Shown piece by piece: positions 8,973 to 19,796 of a stretch of DNA of 46,398 nt. Source of the DNA: Eubacterium sp. GTDB lineage: Bacteria; Bacillota; Clostridia; Eubacteriales; Eubacteriaceae. The translations under genes were made by a program, and so were the position numbers. The notes under the pieces are model-generated. The model had not been told where the DNA came from. It did not search any database and was given only the letters and a program-made list of their open reading frames with translations. The stretch lies in assembly GCA_030524435.1 (NCBI GenBank), contig JAUNGS010000012.1, forward strand, positions 1 to 46,398, given 5' to 3'. Each line of letters opens with the position of its first letter. Positions within the stretch are counted from its first letter, which is position 1.

Positions 8973-9623
8973 CTATCTGTCCCCACCCAGGGCCTTTTTG
9001 ATGGCTTCGGCAACCTCTGCCGGTGTCTGGGTTCCGTCGATATCGATGCGCTTGCCCTCCTGGCCGTAGAAATCAACCAGAGGCGCTGATTCCTTTTCGT
9101 AGACGTCGATTCTAGTCGCAACCGTTTCGGCCTTGTCGTCGTCGCGCTGGACGAGATCTGCACCGTCTAAGTCACACAGGTTTTCCGCCTTCGGCGGGTT
9201 GAACTTGATGTGGTAGGTTGCGCCGCATTTCGGACAGCTCCTGCGGCCGGTGATCCGGTCCACAAGAATATCCGACGGTACCGCGATGTTGACGGCAAAA
9301 TCGATGGACTGGCCCAGCTTTTCGTTGATTTTATCCAGAGCTTCGGCCTGGGCGACGGTTCTCGGGAAGCCATCCAGCAGATAGCCGCCCTTGCAGTCGT
9401 CGCGGACGATGCGATCCTCTACCAGGTCAATGACAAGCTCGTCGGGAACCAGCTTGCCGGCATCCATGTAGGATTTTGCCTTCATACCCAGGGGTGTTTC
9501 GTTCTTCAGGTTTTCTCTGAAGAGATCCCCGGTAGAAATATGGGGAATGTTGTAGGCATCGGCGATACCCTTTGCCTGGGTGCCTTTACCGGCACCCGGA
9601 GGTCCTAATAAAATGACTCTCAT
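8973..9623 (-). CDS. adk: Adenylate kinase with zinc-binding LID
   Basis: Interconverts ATP plus AMP and 2 ADP. The 216-residue protein has the P-loop GPPGAGKGTQ at residues 7-16, the DGFPRT motif, and a LID domain with CPKC and CDLD, giving the Cys-Cys-Cys-Asp zinc site seen in many Gram-positive adenylate kinases. It follows secY by 15 bases, as in most Bacillota. Confidence 0.97.
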   Translation of the reverse strand: MRVILLGPPGAGKGTQAKGIADAYNIPHISTGDLFRENLKNETPLGMKAKSYMDAGKLVPDELVIDLVEDRIVRDDCKGGYLLDGFPRTVAQAEALDKINEKLGQSIDFAVNIAVPSDILVDRITGRRSCPKCGATYHIKFNPPKAENLCDLDGADLVQRDDDKAETVATRIDVYEKESAPLVDFYGQEGKRIDIDGTQTPAEVAEAIKKALGGDR

Positions 9624-9638
9624 GGTTTACTCCACCTT

Positions 9639-10898
9639 TTATTTCAAAAATCCTTGGTAATTTCTCATGGTCATTTCAGATTCAATCTGTTTTACCGTTT
9701 CAAGAGCAACACCGACGACGATCAGCAGGCTGGTACCGCCGAACTGAAGGCTAATGCCGCCCATGAAATTCCCGACAACAATCGGGATAATGGCGATGAC
9801 AGATAAGAAAATACCGCCAAACAGGGTCAATCGGTTCATTACCTTGGTGAGGTATTCCACCGTCGGCTTGCCCGGACGAATCCCGGGGATATAACCGCCC
9901 TGCTTTTTAATATTGTCTGCGATATCAAAGGGATTGAAGGTTACCGCCGTATAGAAATACGTAAAGGCAACGGTCAAAAGCACATAGACCACAGTGGTCA
10001 CCGGTGCACCCCAGGCAAAGTAGGTCGAAATCCAGTTGGAAAATCCAGAGTTCGGGAAGAACTGTGCCAGTGTCGCCGGGAACAGGGTCAGGGAGCTGGC
10101 GAAGATGATCGGGATAACCCCGGCCATGTTGACGCGCAGCGGAATATGCGTGCTCTGGCCGCCGTACATTTTCCGGCCAACGACGCGTTTTGCGTACTGT
10201 ACCGGAATCTTTCTTTGACCTTCGGTGACGGCCACAACCGCCACAACCGCAATGACAATACCGATGATCAGCAGAATGACACTGACGACGTTCATCGTGC
10301 CAACTGTGACGTAATCGTAAACTGAAGCGATACCGGAGGGAATTCTCGATACGATACTGATGAAGATAATCAGTGAGATCCCGTTGCCGATACCATTTTC
10401 TGTGATTTTTTCACCCAGGAACATCAGGAAGGTCGTCCCTGCGGTGATACAGAGCACCACGGTAAATACTGTGAAGCCTGTTTTTTCTGTAAGAAGTCCG
10501 CCGTATGACAAGCTCATACCCAGGGCCTGTACAAGAGCCAGCACAATCGTTAAGTAACGGGTGTACTGGGCAATTTTCTTTCGTCCCTCTTCGCCTTCTT
10601 TTTGTAATCTTTCCAGCGCTGGTATCGCAAAGGCCAGAAGATTCATAATGATGGATGCATTAATATACGGGGTGATACTCATGGCAAAAATTGTGAAATT
10701 GCCAAAGTTACCACCGGACAGAATATCGAATAAGCCAAAGATCCCGCCGTCATTGACCAGCTCAGCAAGCTGAGCCGTGTCGATGAACGGAACAGGAATA
10801 AAGGACCCCAGACGGTAGATAAACAGAAGCGCTACGGTGTACAGCAGCTTGCGTCTTAAATCTGGAATCTTCCATGCATCCCTCAGGGTAGTGATCAT
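9639..10898 (-). CDS. secY: Preprotein translocase subunit SecY
   Basis: SecY is the channel of the general secretion translocon in the cytoplasmic membrane. The 419-residue protein has the expected ten hydrophobic segments, the family motif GSFIPVPFID near the N-terminus, the plug-region GGNFGNFTIFAMSITPYINASI, and the conserved RPGKPT loop in KKQGGYIPGIRPGKPT. The ATG directly abuts the rplO stop, so the two are translationally coupled. Confidence 0.97.
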   Translation of the reverse strand: MITTLRDAWKIPDLRRKLLYTVALLFIYRLGSFIPVPFIDTAQLAELVNDGGIFGLFDILSGGNFGNFTIFAMSITPYINASIIMNLLAFAIPALERLQKEGEEGRKKIAQYTRYLTIVLALVQALGMSLSYGGLLTEKTGFTVFTVVLCITAGTTFLMFLGEKITENGIGNGISLIIFISIVSRIPSGIASVYDYVTVGTMNVVSVILLIIGIVIAVVAVVAVTEGQRKIPVQYAKRVVGRKMYGGQSTHIPLRVNMAGVIPIIFASSLTLFPATLAQFFPNSGFSNWISTYFAWGAPVTTVVYVLLTVAFTYFYTAVTFNPFDIADNIKKQGGYIPGIRPGKPTVEYLTKVMNRLTLFGGIFLSVIAIIPIVVGNFMGGISLQFGGTSLLIVVGVALETVKQIESEMTMRNYQGFLK

Positions 10899-11342
10899 TT
10901 AAATCACCTCTACCTTTCCCCCCTGGGCAAGGATTTTTTCTTCTGCGGATTTGCTGACTTTGTGAGCCTGGATTGTCAGTGCTTTTTCCAGTTCACCTTC
11001 GCCTAAAATTTTAACGCCAGCTTTGAGCTTTCTGATAAAGCCGTATTCTAATAACAATTCAGGAGTAACCACTGTGCCTGCTTCAAAGGCGTTCAGTTCG
11101 CCGACATTGACAATGGCAAATTCCTTTTTAAAGCGTGCATTGGTAAAACCACGCTTCGGCAGACGACGTGCCAGAGGCATCTGACCGCCTTCGAAACCAG
11201 GTCTTACACCACCGCCGGAACGGGATTTCTGTCCGTCCTGACCTCTGCCGGCAGTTTTACCCTGACCGGTAGCGGTACCGCGGCCCTTACGCTTTGTATC
11301 TCTCTTAGAACCTTCTGCAGGTCTTAAGGTATGTAATTTCAT
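10899..11342 (-). CDS. rplO: 50S ribosomal protein L15
   Basis: L15 assembles late into the large subunit. The 147-residue protein begins [20 protein letters not shown] and has the Gly/Arg-rich [25 protein letters not shown] region followed by [19 protein letters not shown]. Length and sequence are typical. Its stop touches the secY start. Confidence 0.97.
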   Translation of the reverse strand: MKLHTLRPAEGSKRDTKRKGRGTATGQGKTAGRGQDGQKSRSGGGVRPGFEGGQMPLARRLPKRGFTNARFKKEFAIVNVGELNAFEAGTVVTPELLLEYGFIRKLKAGVKILGEGELEKALTIQAHKVSKSAEEKILAQGGKVEVI

Positions 11343-11353
11343 CGTTCCACCTC

Positions 11354-11536
11354 CTACGCTTCTTCAACTTCGAGCATGAAATCTGTCTTGTGGATCATAC
11401 CGCGAATCTGAGGTGTATCATCATGGACAACGGTCTGACCGACCTTTTTGAGGCCCAAGGCCTGGATCGTAGCACGCTGTCTCTGATTACGACCGATGAT
11501 GCTTTTCTTCAGTGTAATTTTTAATTGTTTAGCCAC
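11354..11536 (-). CDS. rpmD: 50S ribosomal protein L30
   Basis: The 60-residue product contains [18 protein letters not shown] and [21 protein letters not shown], which identify the short bacterial form of L30. It lies between rpsE and rplO, with 12- and 11-base gaps. Confidence 0.97.
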   Translation of the reverse strand: MAKQLKITLKKSIIGRNQRQRATIQALGLKKVGQTVVHDDTPQIRGMIHKTDFMLEVEEA

Positions 11537-11548
11537 GATGAACTCCTC

Positions 11549-12052
11549 CTAACCTAAGATTTCTTCAGGTGTTTTGCCGCGTTTTGCAGCTACTTCTTCG
11601 ATGGTGGTCAGGCCAGCCAGACCAGCCATGGTAGCGTTGACCATGTTGCGGGCGTTGTTGGAACCTAAAGATTTTGTTCTGATATCCTTGATGCCTGCTA
11701 ATTCACAGACCGCACGGACAGGACCACCAGCGATAACACCGGTACCTTCGCCGGCAGGCTTCATTAAAACTCTGCCTGCGCCGTCGACGCCTTCGATCTG
11801 ATGCGGGATGGTTGTTCCCACCAGCGGCACCTTGATCATGGCTTTTTTAGCGGATTCGATACCCTTGCGGATAGCGTCCGGAATTTCCATGGCCTTGCCC
11901 TTGCCAACGCCAACGTGGCCATTGCCGTCACCGACGATCACCAGGCAGCTGAATCTAAAGTTACGACCGCCCTTGACGACCTTGGTTACACGGTTGATGG
12001 CGACAACTTTTTCCTGTAAATCTAATGTATTAGGATCAAACTTATTCTGCAT
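11549..12052 (-). CDS. rpsE: 30S ribosomal protein S5
   Basis: S5 is involved in decoding fidelity and helicase activity of the small subunit. The 167-residue protein has the double-stranded-RNA-binding-like segment [21 protein letters not shown], the [12 protein letters not shown] motif and the C-terminal domain with [20 protein letters not shown]. It lies in the usual spc position between rplR and rpmD. Confidence 0.97.
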   Translation of the reverse strand: MQNKFDPNTLDLQEKVVAINRVTKVVKGGRNFRFSCLVIVGDGNGHVGVGKGKAMEIPDAIRKGIESAKKAMIKVPLVGTTIPHQIEGVDGAGRVLMKPAGEGTGVIAGGPVRAVCELAGIKDIRTKSLGSNNARNMVNATMAGLAGLTTIEEVAAKRGKTPEEILG

Positions 12053-12069
12053 TGAATTTCCTCCTTCAC

Positions 12070-12438
12070 TTAGAATTTTAATCCGGCTTCTCTTGCGCCA
12101 TCAGCTAATTCTTTAACACGACCAGTGTAGACATAGCCGCCTCTGTCGAAAACGACATTGTCGATGCCGGCAGCCAGCGCTTTTTTCGCAATGGCTTCGC
12201 CGACCAGCTTGGCCGCAGCCGCGTTTCCGCCGTTTTCAATCTGACCCTTTAATTCAGAGTCATTGGAAGCGGCAGCCACTAAGGTAACACCCTTGCTGTC
12301 ATCGATGATCTGAGCGTAGATGTTTTTATTGCTTCTGAATACGTTCAAACGAGGTCTCTCAGAGGTTCCTTCAATTTTATTGCGAACTCTTAAGTGTCTT
12401 TTCAAACGTACTGCGTTTTTATTGATTTTCTTAATCAT
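12070..12438 (-). CDS. rplR: 50S ribosomal protein L18
   Basis: L18 binds 5S rRNA together with L5. The 122-residue product shows [37 protein letters not shown] and the C-terminal [20 protein letters not shown] motif. Basic N-terminus and length are normal. Confidence 0.97.
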   Translation of the reverse strand: MIKKINKNAVRLKRHLRVRNKIEGTSERPRLNVFRSNKNIYAQIIDDSKGVTLVAAASNDSELKGQIENGGNAAAAKLVGEAIAKKALAAGIDNVVFDRGGYVYTGRVKELADGAREAGLKF

Positions 12439-12480
12439 TCAGATTTCTCCTTTCTCTTACCTGTCGGACATGGTTATCTA

Positions 12481-13014
12481 TTAACCAGTTTTACCAACTT
12501 TACGTCTGATGTGTTCATCAGCGTATTTGACGCCATGTCCCTTGTAAGGTTCAGGTAATCTCTTGGCACGAATGTTAGCAGCGTGCGCGCCAACAGCTTC
12601 CTTGCTGATTCCCTTGACAATAACCTTGTTCTGACCATCGCAAACTGTTTCGATGCCTTCGGGGTCTTCCATTTCTACGGGGTGGGAGTAGCCGAGGTTC
12701 ATAACCAGCTTGTTGCCCTTCTTTTCAGCTCTGTAACCAATACCGTTGATTTCCAGCGCCTTTTCAAAGCCCTGGCTGACGCCGGTAACCATATTCTGGA
12801 TCAGCGCACGGGTTAAGCCGTGTAAGGACTTGTGAGCCTTGATTTCAGAAGGTCTCTTGACGATAACTTCATTTCCTTCAATTTCGATGATCATGTCTTC
12901 GTGGAAGTCTCTGACGAGCTCGCCCTTGGGGCCTTTAACTGTCAGGGTGTGACCATCGAGCTTTACTTCTACACCAGCAGGGATAACAACTGGAGCTTTA
13001 CCAATTCTAGACAT
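12481..13014 (-). CDS. rplF: 50S ribosomal protein L6
   Basis: L6 lies near the sarcin-ricin loop where translation factors bind. The 177-residue protein has its two similar alpha/beta domains, with [17 protein letters not shown] at the start and [15 protein letters not shown] followed by RRKVGKTG at the end. Family length is standard. Confidence 0.97.
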   Translation of the reverse strand: MSRIGKAPVVIPAGVEVKLDGHTLTVKGPKGELVRDFHEDMIIEIEGNEVIVKRPSEIKAHKSLHGLTRALIQNMVTGVSQGFEKALEINGIGYRAEKKGNKLVMNLGYSHPVEMEDPEGIETVCDGQNKVIVKGISKEAVGAHAANIRAKRLPEPYKGHGVKYADEHIRRKVGKTG

Positions 13015-13038
13015 TTTCGTATTCCTCCTGTTTCCCGA

Positions 13039-13437
13039 CTACCAGACGTAGCAGATAACTTCGCCGCCAACGCCGGCCTTGCGTGCTTCTTTATCAGTGA
13101 TAACACCCTTAGAGGTGGAGATGATCGCAACGCCCAGTCCGTTTAATACCTTGGGGATATCGTTCTTACCCGCGTAGATACGCAGACCCGGTTTTGAGAT
13201 TCTCTTCAGTCCAGCGATAACCTTGCTCTTGTTTTCGCCGTACTTCAGGGTGATTTTCATCATGCCCTGCTTGTTATCTTCGATATATTCTACTTTATTG
13301 ATATAGCCTTCTTCCAAAAGAATTTCAGCGATCGCTTTTTTCTCTTTGGAAGCCGGCATTTCTACAGTTTTGTGACCTGCATCATTTGCATTTCTGATTC
13401 TTGTGAGCATATCTGCAATTGGATCAGTGATTGCCAT
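13039..13437 (-). CDS. rpsH: 30S ribosomal protein S8
   Basis: S8 binds the central domain of 16S rRNA and in enterobacteria also regulates the spc operon. The 132-residue product begins [19 protein letters not shown] and ends with [11 protein letters not shown], and includes [20 protein letters not shown] and [18 protein letters not shown]. No S8-binding helix was identified in the upstream rplX-rplE region. Confidence 0.97.
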   Translation of the reverse strand: MAITDPIADMLTRIRNANDAGHKTVEMPASKEKKAIAEILLEEGYINKVEYIEDNKQGMMKITLKYGENKSKVIAGLKRISKPGLRIYAGKNDIPKVLNGLGVAIISTSKGVITDKEARKAGVGGEVICYVW

Positions 13438-13473
13438 GCGTATTACCTCCTTATTGTTAGATAATGTTCTATC

Positions 13474-13659
13474 TTACCAGCTGGCTTTACGAACACCAGG
13501 GATTTCTCCCTTGTAAGCCATTTCTCTAAAACAAATTCTGCAGATGCCAAACTTTCTTAAGTAAGCGTGTGGTCTGCCGCAAACACGACAACGGTTGTAT
13601 TCACGCGTCGAGTATTTTTGTTTTCTCTGCTGCTTTTCCTTCATTGCTTTTTTAGCCAT
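13474..13659 (-). CDS. rpsN: 30S ribosomal protein S14, type Z
   Basis: This 61-residue protein is the short zinc-binding form of S14. Cys24, Cys27, Cys40 and Cys43 make the zinc knuckle around [20 protein letters not shown]. Type Z S14 in the spc operon is the usual arrangement in Bacillota. It is 13 bases from rplE. Confidence 0.97.
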   Translation of the reverse strand: MAKKAMKEKQQRKQKYSTREYNRCRVCGRPHAYLRKFGICRICFREMAYKGEIPGVRKASW

Positions 13660-13672
13660 TTACAAAGCCTCC

Positions 13673-14212
13673 TTACTTAGCATACGGTAATCCGAGCAGG
13701 CTCAGCAGTTCGTGAGCTTCCTCATCCGTTTTGGCCGTGGTAACGAACATGATGTCCATCCCTCTGATCTGTTCTACCTTGTCGTAGTCAATTTCAGGGA
13801 AGATCAGCTGTTCCTTGATACCGAAGGCGTAGTTGCCTCTGCCGTCGAAGGACTTATTGGATAAACCTCTGAAGTCTCTTACACGCGGGAGAGCGATGTT
13901 AAACAGCTTGTCGCAGAATTCATACATTCTGTCGCTTCTTAAAGTAACCTTGGCGCCAACGCTCTGACCTTCTCTTACTTTAAAGTTCGCGACGGATTTC
14001 TTCGCTTTGGTGACGATGGGCTTCTGACCAGCGATCAGGCCCAGGTCAATCACAGCGGCTTCCAGCGCTTTGGAATTATCTTTACAGTCCCCTAAACCCA
14101 TGTTGATTACAACTTTTTCCAGTTTAGGAACTTCCATTACATTTTTATATTGAAATTTCTCTTTTAAAGCCGGTACGACTTCATTGAGATATTTTTCAGC
14201 CATTCTTGCCAT
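13673..14212 (-). CDS. rplE: 50S ribosomal protein L5
   Basis: L5 binds 5S rRNA and contacts P-site tRNA. The 179-residue protein contains [51 protein letters not shown] and the C-terminal [17 protein letters not shown], all strongly conserved. It lies between rplX and rpsN as expected. Confidence 0.97.
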   Translation of the reverse strand: MARMAEKYLNEVVPALKEKFQYKNVMEVPKLEKVVINMGLGDCKDNSKALEAAVIDLGLIAGQKPIVTKAKKSVANFKVREGQSVGAKVTLRSDRMYEFCDKLFNIALPRVRDFRGLSNKSFDGRGNYAFGIKEQLIFPEIDYDKVEQIRGMDIMFVTTAKTDEEAHELLSLLGLPYAK

Positions 14213-14232
14213 AATGTGCCTCCTTCCCCAGA

Positions 14233-14559
14233 TTAGTTATCGAGAACCTGTCCGCACTTCTTGCAGACTCTTACTTTTTTGCCATCGTCTGTGATCTGAA
14301 CGCCGGTGCGCACGCCGCGGCCGCATTTGTCACAGTTTAACAGGACGTTGGAGGCGTCGATTTTGCCTTCTTCGTGGATAATGCCGCCCTGCTGCATCGC
14401 CTGGGAGGGCTTCTTGTGCTTTGTCAGCACGTTGACGCCTTCTACGCGAACCTTGCCTTCAGCCGGGAAAGCCTGGATTACCTTGCCTGTTTTGCCTTTA
14501 TCTTTACCAGAAATTACCTGGACAATATCATCTTTTTTTACATGCATCTTATTAGCCAT
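14233..14559 (-). CDS. rplX: 50S ribosomal protein L24
   Basis: L24 initiates large-subunit assembly. The 108-residue product has the KOW motif [21 protein letters not shown], then [15 protein letters not shown], and a C-terminal region with CDKC and CKKC pairs that could hold a metal. Typical length and position. Confidence 0.97.
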   Translation of the reverse strand: MANKMHVKKDDIVQVISGKDKGKTGKVIQAFPAEGKVRVEGVNVLTKHKKPSQAMQQGGIIHEEGKIDASNVLLNCDKCGRGVRTGVQITDDGKKVRVCKKCGQVLDN

Positions 14560-14574
14560 ATGGTCACCTCCTAA

Positions 14575-14943
14575 TTAAAGTACTTCAGGAGCCAAAGATA
14601 CAATTTTCATAAATTTCTTGTCTCTTAACTCTCTCGCAACAGGTCCAAAAATACGTGTCCCTCTTGGATTTTTATCATCTTTAATGAGAACAGCTGCATT
14701 CTGGTCGAATTTGATGTAGCTTCCGTCATCGCGTCTTACGCCGCGTACGGATCTTACGACAACTGCTTTCACAACGTCACCTTTTTTAACGTCTCCGCCA
14801 GGCGCCGCGCTCTTTACAGCGCAGATAATGACGTCGCCGATGTTGGCGTAGCGTCTGCCTGAACCACCGAGAACTCGGATGCATAACAATTCCTTTGCAC
14901 CGGTATTATCAGCAACTTTCAATCTACTTTCTTGTTGAATCAT
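14575..14943 (-). CDS. rplN: 50S ribosomal protein L14
   Basis: L14 bridges the large and small subunits. The 122-residue protein begins [27 protein letters not shown] and carries the [20 protein letters not shown] and [16 protein letters not shown] segments. First gene after rpsQ, in canonical order. Confidence 0.97.
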   Translation of the reverse strand: MIQQESRLKVADNTGAKELLCIRVLGGSGRRYANIGDVIICAVKSAAPGGDVKKGDVVKAVVVRSVRGVRRDDGSYIKFDQNAAVLIKDDKNPRGTRIFGPVARELRDKKFMKIVSLAPEVL

Positions 14944-14972
14944 CCGAAATACCTCCTTCCAAGCATTAAATC

Positions 14973-15227
14973 TTATAATGCTTTTTCTACTATTTCAACT
15001 AATCTCCAGCGTTTATCCTTGCTTAACGGTCTTGTTTCCATGATTCTTACTGTATCGCCAATGCCGCATTCGTTCATTTCATCGTGGGCTTTGAACTTCA
15101 CAGTACTTTTAACTCTTTTTTTGTAAAGAGGATGTTTTACAAAAGTTTCAACGGCAACAACGATGGTCTTATCCATTTTGTCGCTGACAACACGACCGAC
15201 ACGTGTTTTTCTTTCATTACGTTCCAT
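14973..15227 (-). CDS. rpsQ: 30S ribosomal protein S17
   Basis: An 84-residue OB-fold protein with [39 protein letters not shown] and [16 protein letters not shown]. These are standard S17 signatures; it binds 16S rRNA in early assembly. Confidence 0.97.
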   Translation of the reverse strand: MERNERKTRVGRVVSDKMDKTIVVAVETFVKHPLYKKRVKSTVKFKAHDEMNECGIGDTVRIMETRPLSKDKRWRLVEIVEKAL

Positions 15228-15246
15228 CTGTTCAACCTCCTATGTC

Positions 15247-15450
15247 CTACGCTTCTGCAGAAGCCGCTTCGCGTTCCTGCATAATCGTCATGATACGGGC
15301 GTAGGTTTTCTTTACTTCACGAATCCGCATCGGATTTTCTAATTGTCCGGTAGCGTGCTGGAAGCGAAGGTTGAATAACTCTTCCTTTAAGTCAGCCAGC
15401 TTACCTTCTAATTCTACGTTCGTTAATTCTCTTAATTCTTTTGCTCTCAT
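15247..15450 (-). CDS. rpmC: 50S ribosomal protein L29
   Basis: A 67-residue helical hairpin protein at the exit of the peptide tunnel. It contains [40 protein letters not shown], the diagnostic part, and a typical short C-terminus. It starts 3 bases after rplP. Confidence 0.97.
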   Translation of the reverse strand: MRAKELRELTNVELEGKLADLKEELFNLRFQHATGQLENPMRIREVKKTYARIMTIMQEREAASAEA

Positions 15451-15453
15451 CTT

Positions 15454-15882
15454 TTATTCACCCATTTCTTCCTGCGCTGCACGAGTGATGAACTTGGTTT
15501 TGATCGGCAGCTTATGCTGAGCAAGACGCATCGCTTCTCTTGCAACTTCTTCGGAAACGCCTGAAAGCTCGAATAAAACTCGGCCTGGCTTAACGACAGC
15601 TACCCAGTATTCCGGAGCACCTTTACCGGAACCCATACGAGTTTCAGCAGGCTTTGCGGTTACGGGCTTGTCCGGGAAAATCTTGATCCAGACTTTACCG
15701 CCCCTCTTGATATATCTGGTCATGGCGACACGGGCAGCTTCGATCTGATTCGCTGTGATCCATGCCGGTTCTAAAGCCTGAATCGCGAAATCGCCGTAAG
15801 CGATTTTGTTGCCGCGGGTGGCTTTACCTTTCATACGACCTCTATGTACTCTTCTACGTTTAACACGTTTCGGCATTAACAT
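15454..15882 (-). CDS. rplP: 50S ribosomal protein L16
   Basis: L16 organises the aminoacyl-tRNA site of the large subunit. The 142-residue protein starts [19 protein letters not shown], the usual Gram-positive start with an AGGAGG box upstream, and contains [22 protein letters not shown] and [19 protein letters not shown]. Confidence 0.97.
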   Translation of the reverse strand: MLMPKRVKRRRVHRGRMKGKATRGNKIAYGDFAIQALEPAWITANQIEAARVAMTRYIKRGGKVWIKIFPDKPVTAKPAETRMGSGKGAPEYWVAVVKPGRVLFELSGVSEEVAREAMRLAQHKLPIKTKFITRAAQEEMGE

Positions 15883-15900
15883 ACTGTATGTCCTCCTCTC

Positions 15901-16620
15901 TTAGTTCGCTTCTTTTTTGGGAGCTCTACGACGATTGTTTCTTTTGCCTTTAGCGTCGTCATCTTCAGCGACGGCTAAAATGTCTTCGCGGCCTGTTAAG
16001 ATTTCGCCCTTGTTGACCCATACCTTGATCCCTAATTTTCCGTAGGTGGTATCGGCTTCGGCGAATCCGTAGTCGATGTTGGCTCTCAGCGTCTGCATCG
16101 GGACATTGCCCTGGGCATAACCTTCTGTACGGGCCATTTCAGCACCGTTCAGACGACCGGCAACCATGGTTTTGATACCCTTGGCGCCAGCGCGCATGGT
16201 TCTCTGCATGCACTGCTTCATGGCACGGCGGAAGGAGATTCTTCTTTCCAGCTGGCCGGCGATATTTTCAGCGATGAGCTGGGCGTCCATGTCGATGTTC
16301 TTAACTTCGACGATGTTGATGAACACGGTCTTGCCGGTCATCTTTTCCAGTTCCAGTCTCAGAGCTTCGATACCTGCGCCGCCGCGGCCGATGATCATAC
16401 CCGGTTTTGCAGTATGAATATGAATTTTTACCTTGTTGCCAAAACGTTCAATGACGATTTTGGAAATGCCCGCCTGGAATTGGCTGGCCTTAATATATTT
16501 ACGAATGTCATGGTCTTCGATTAAGCAGTCTGCGAAATCTTTGTCGTTTGCGTACCATTTAGCATTCCAGTCTTTGATCACACCAACACGTAAGCCATGT
16601 GCGTTAACTTTCTGACCCAA
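15901..16620 (-). CDS. rpsC: 30S ribosomal protein S3
   Basis: S3 lies at the mRNA entry channel. The 239-residue protein has the KH domain with [18 protein letters not shown] and the C-terminal domain [22 protein letters not shown]. The basic C-terminal tail [16 protein letters not shown] is variable between species. Position between rplV and rplP is canonical. Confidence 0.97.
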   Translation of the reverse strand: MGQKVNAHGLRVGVIKDWNAKWYANDKDFADCLIEDHDIRKYIKASQFQAGISKIVIERFGNKVKIHIHTAKPGMIIGRGGAGIEALRLELEKMTGKTVFINIVEVKNIDMDAQLIAENIAGQLERRISFRRAMKQCMQRTMRAGAKGIKTMVAGRLNGAEMARTEGYAQGNVPMQTLRANIDYGFAEADTTYGKLGIKVWVNKGEILTGREDILAVAEDDDAKGKRNNRRRAPKKEAN

Positions 16621-16632
16621 ACCTACTTCCTC

Positions 16633-16968
16633 CTATTCCTGTTCTTTCAATACGGCTGTGATATGAGAAGTTCTTTTCTTGATAGGAAAAGCACGACCCT
16701 GCGGACCTGCTTTGTATCTCTTTAAGGTCGGTCCCTGATTTGCGAAGATCTGATCTACATACAGGTTTTCAACGTTCATATCATGATTATTTTCCGCGTT
16801 TGCCAAGGCAGATTTTACAACTTTTTCAGTGATTCTTGCAGCCTTGTTCGGTGTCAGAGCCAGGATGCTCAGCGCTTCGCCGATGCTTTTGCCTCTGATT
16901 AAGTCTGCAACTAATTTAGCCTTTCTGGATGAAACACGTACATATTTAGCTGTTGCTCTTGCTTCCAT
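16633..16968 (-). CDS. rplV: 50S ribosomal protein L22
   Basis: L22 lines the nascent-peptide tunnel, and its hairpin loop is a site of macrolide resistance mutations. The 111-residue product has ATAKYVRVSSRKAKLVADLIRG, the ENNHDMNVENLYV segment and the loop GPTLKRYKAGPQGRAF. Nothing in the loop looks altered. Confidence 0.97.
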   Translation of the reverse strand: MEARATAKYVRVSSRKAKLVADLIRGKSIGEALSILALTPNKAARITEKVVKSALANAENNHDMNVENLYVDQIFANQGPTLKRYKAGPQGRAFPIKKRTSHITAVLKEQE

Positions 16969-16985
16969 TCGTACCCTCCTTATGG

Positions 16986-17264
16986 CTATCTCATTTTTGT
17001 TTTCTTTTCGCCGGCGTGGCCTCTGAAGGTTCTTGTGGGAGCGAATTCGCCCAGCTTGTGGCCTACCATGTCTTCTGTGACATATACCGGTACATGTTTT
17101 CTACCGTCATGAACTGCGATGGTGTGACCAACCATCTGCGGGAATAAGGTGGAACTTCTGGACCAGGTCTTCAGTACGTTCTTTTCACCCTTTTCGTTCA
17201 TTTCTTCTACTCTTTTAAGCAGCTTTTCGCTGACGTAAGGTCCTTTTTTAATAGATCGACTCAT
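16986..17264 (-). CDS. rpsS: 30S ribosomal protein S19
   Basis: S19 is a head protein of the small subunit that pairs with S13. The 92-residue product begins [19 protein letters not shown] and contains [22 protein letters not shown] and [15 protein letters not shown], which are diagnostic. Confidence 0.97.
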   Translation of the reverse strand: MSRSIKKGPYVSEKLLKRVEEMNEKGEKNVLKTWSRSSTLFPQMVGHTIAVHDGRKHVPVYVTEDMVGHKLGEFAPTRTFRGHAGEKKTKMR

Positions 17265-17281
17265 GTTCTATCCTCCTGAGC

Positions 17282-18115
17282 TTATTTAGCGTTGCGACGA
17301 CGCACAATGTACTTATCAGAAGTTTTGTGCTTCTTGCGTGTCTTGTAGCCAAGGGCCGGTTTACCCCAGGGGGTAACAGGGCCAGAACGACCGACGGGAG
17401 CACGGCCTTCACCACCACCGTGGGGATGGTCGTTGGGGTTCATAACGGAACCGCGGACTGTCGGACGGATACCCATGTGGCGCTTACGGCCAGCTTTACC
17501 GATTCTTACATTCTGGTGATCCAGGTTACCGACGGTACCGACGGTAGCGCGGCATTCCAGACGAACCATACGCATTTCGCCGGAGGGCAGACGCAGGGTT
17601 GCGTAGTTGCCTTCCTTAGCCATGAGCTGTGCAGAGGCACCAGCGGAGCGGACCATCTGACCGCCCTTGCCAGCCTTTAATTCGATGTTGTGTACCAGGG
17701 TACCAACGGGAATATTGGCCAGGGGCAGGCAGTTGCCTACGGTGATGTCGGCTTCAGGGCCGGACATGATGATGTCGCCAACCTTTAACTTCAGCGGAGC
17801 GATGATGTAGCGTTTTTCACCGTCAGCGTAGTGGATTAAGGCGATGTTGGAGGTTCTGTTGGGATCGTACTCGATACCGGCAACCTTACCGGGAACACCG
17901 TCTTTATTTCTCTTGAAGTCGATGATTCTATATTTTCTCTTGGCGCCGCCGCCCTGATGTCTAACGGTGATTCTGCCGTAGCTGTTGCGGCCTGCCTTGG
18001 ATTTCAAGGGCGCCAGAAGGGATTTCTCAGGTTCTTTCTTTGTTACTTCGTCAAAGGTATTGACGCTCATATTTCTGCGTCCAGGGGACGTCGGTTTGTA
18101 TTTTTTAATACCCAT
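17282..18115 (-). CDS. rplB: 50S ribosomal protein L2
   Basis: L2 is needed for subunit association and peptidyl-transferase activity. The protein starts [17 protein letters not shown]; this ATG lies ten bases after AGGAGG, whereas the ATG three codons upstream is too close to it. It contains [17 protein letters not shown] and the C-terminal [20 protein letters not shown] with the conserved histidine of HPHGGGEG. Length is about 277 residues, as usual. Confidence 0.97.
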   Translation of the reverse strand: MGIKKYKPTSPGRRNMSVNTFDEVTKKEPEKSLLAPLKSKAGRNSYGRITVRHQGGGAKRKYRIIDFKRNKDGVPGKVAGIEYDPNRTSNIALIHYADGEKRYIIAPLKLKVGDIIMSGPEADITVGNCLPLANIPVGTLVHNIELKAGKGGQMVRSAGASAQLMAKEGNYATLRLPSGEMRMVRLECRATVGTVGNLDHQNVRIGKAGRKRHMGIRPTVRGSVMNPNDHPHGGGEGRAPVGRSGPVTPWGKPALGYKTRKKHKTSDKYIVRRRNAK

Positions 18116-18161
18116 TATTCGCATTCCTCCTATTGTGTTGTTTGCTTATCGGGTCTTAGGC

Positions 18162-18452
18162 TTAGACGCCTTCAAAGAATTCGATGGCCTTGCTGTCGGC
18201 TGTCAGCTTAACGATGGCTTTTTTCCAGTTCTTTCTTCTGCCTTCGAAGCGGCCCATTCTTTTCATTTTGCCGTTCATGTTCATGGTAGCTACCTTTTCA
18301 ACCTTGACGTCGAAGATAGTTTCAACGGCTTCTTTGATTTCGATTTTATTCGCTGTCTTAGCGACTTCGAATGTATATTTATTCAGAGCGCTGTCGTCCA
18401 TACTGCGTTCAGTGATGATGGGACGAACGATGATATCGCGAGGATTTTTCAT
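18162..18452 (-). CDS. rplW: 50S ribosomal protein L23
   Basis: L23 sits at the tunnel exit and docks trigger factor and SRP. The 96-residue product includes [33 protein letters not shown] and the [19 protein letters not shown] region. Its start overlaps the end of rplD by one base. Confidence 0.97.
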   Translation of the reverse strand: MKNPRDIIVRPIITERSMDDSALNKYTFEVAKTANKIEIKEAVETIFDVKVEKVATMNMNGKMKRMGRFEGRRKNWKKAIVKLTADSKAIEFFEGV

Positions 18453-19072
18453 TATGCATATACCTCCTCAATTTTTTCCAGAGCGTCCTTGGTCAGAACC
18501 AGAACGTCGTATTTTAACATGTCGTAAACATTCAGTTCACTGACAGTGGTGGTGGCAACCTTCTGGAGGTTGTTGGCGGAGCGCACAACAGTTTCGTCCT
18601 TTTCTACGGTAACGATCAAAGCCTTGGGTGCTTTGATGCCTTCCAGGATGCCGACCATTTCCTTGGTCTTGGGCGCTTCCATGGTCAGCTGATCTAAGAT
18701 TCTCAGCTCGCTGTCCTGTACCTTTGCGGAGAATACAGAACGCATGGCCAGATTGCGGACCTTTTTGTTGACCTTCTTGCTGAAGTCTCTCGCCTTCGGC
18801 GCGAAGATCACCCCGCCGCCTCTCCATAAGGGAGAACGGCTTGTGCCGGCACGAGCACGGCCTGTACCCTTCTGTCTCCAGGGCTTTTTGCCGCCGCCTC
18901 TTACTTCGGAACGGGTCAGGGCGCCTCTGGTGCCTTGACGTCTATTGGCAAGCAGTGCTACGACTACTTCATGTACTACGGGTTCGTTAGGTTCGATGCC
19001 GAAAATTCTTTCGCTCAGCTCAACATCGCCTACAACATTTCCTTTTACATCTAAGATGTCCATTTTTGGCAT
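18452..19072 (-). CDS. rplD: 50S ribosomal protein L4
   Basis: L4 forms part of the exit tunnel and, in enterobacteria, represses the S10 operon; whether that happens here is unknown. The product contains [32 protein letters not shown] and [19 protein letters not shown] start it at [11 protein letters not shown], eight bases after AAAGGAGG; an in-frame ATG six codons earlier lies over the ribosome binding site itself and is less likely. Confidence 0.96.
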   Translation of the reverse strand: MPKMDILDVKGNVVGDVELSERIFGIEPNEPVVHEVVVALLANRRQGTRGALTRSEVRGGGKKPWRQKGTGRARAGTSRSPLWRGGGVIFAPKARDFSKKVNKKVRNLAMRSVFSAKVQDSELRILDQLTMEAPKTKEMVGILEGIKAPKALIVTVEKDETVVRSANNLQKVATTTVSELNVYDMLKYDVLVLTKDALEKIEEVYA

Positions 19073-19101
19073 TTGAATTCCTCCTTTCAAGCTAAGATAT
19101 T

Positions 19102-19731
19102 CTATGCTTTAACGCTGCTTTTGATGGAAACCAGTGAGCCTTTAGGACCGGGAACGGCGCCCTTGATCAGCAGAACATTTTCTTCTGCGTCGACCTTCAC
19201 GATTTCTAAGTTCAGGGCTGTCACGTTCTTGTTACCCATCTGACCAGGTAACTTCTTACCCTTCATAACTCTGGACGGGTAAGCGGAAGCTCCCATGGAG
19301 CCAGGGCTTCTGTGGTATTTAGAACCATGAGCCATCGGTCCTCTCTGCTGGCCGTGACGCTTGATAACGCCCTGAAAGCCCTTACCTTTGGACTTGCCGG
19401 AAACGTCGACCTTGTCGCCAGCTTCGAACATGTCTGCCTTGATGACCTGACCGGGTTCAAAAGCCGCATAATCGTCTAATTTGAATTCACGGATGACCTT
19501 TTTGTATTCAACACCGTATTTGTCGAAGTGTCCCTTCATCGGTTTGTTGACACGTCTTTCCTTGGCTGCACCGTAGCCCAGCTGAAGGGCTTCGTAGCCG
19601 TCTGTATCCATGGTTTTCTTCTGGATAACAACACAGGGACCTGCTTCTACAACAGTTACAGGAATAACCGTTCCGTTTTCAGTGAAAATCTGGGTCATGC
19701 CGATTTTCTTGCCGATAATTGCTTTTTTCAA
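19102..19731 (-). CDS. rplC: 50S ribosomal protein L3
   Basis: L3 starts large-subunit assembly and reaches toward the peptidyl-transferase centre. The 209-residue protein has [20 protein letters not shown] at the start, and the [19 protein letters not shown] and [20 protein letters not shown] loops. It follows rpsJ by 65 bases. Confidence 0.97.
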   Translation of the reverse strand: MKKAIIGKKIGMTQIFTENGTVIPVTVVEAGPCVVIQKKTMDTDGYEALQLGYGAAKERRVNKPMKGHFDKYGVEYKKVIREFKLDDYAAFEPGQVIKADMFEAGDKVDVSGKSKGKGFQGVIKRHGQQRGPMAHGSKYHRSPGSMGASAYPSRVMKGKKLPGQMGNKNVTALNLEIVKVDAEENVLLIKGAVPGPKGSLVSIKSSVKA

Positions 19732-19796
19732 TGTTTTCCTCCTATATCATTGGATCGCCTTTGCGATCATAATACTTTAATGGCTGACTATCTAGA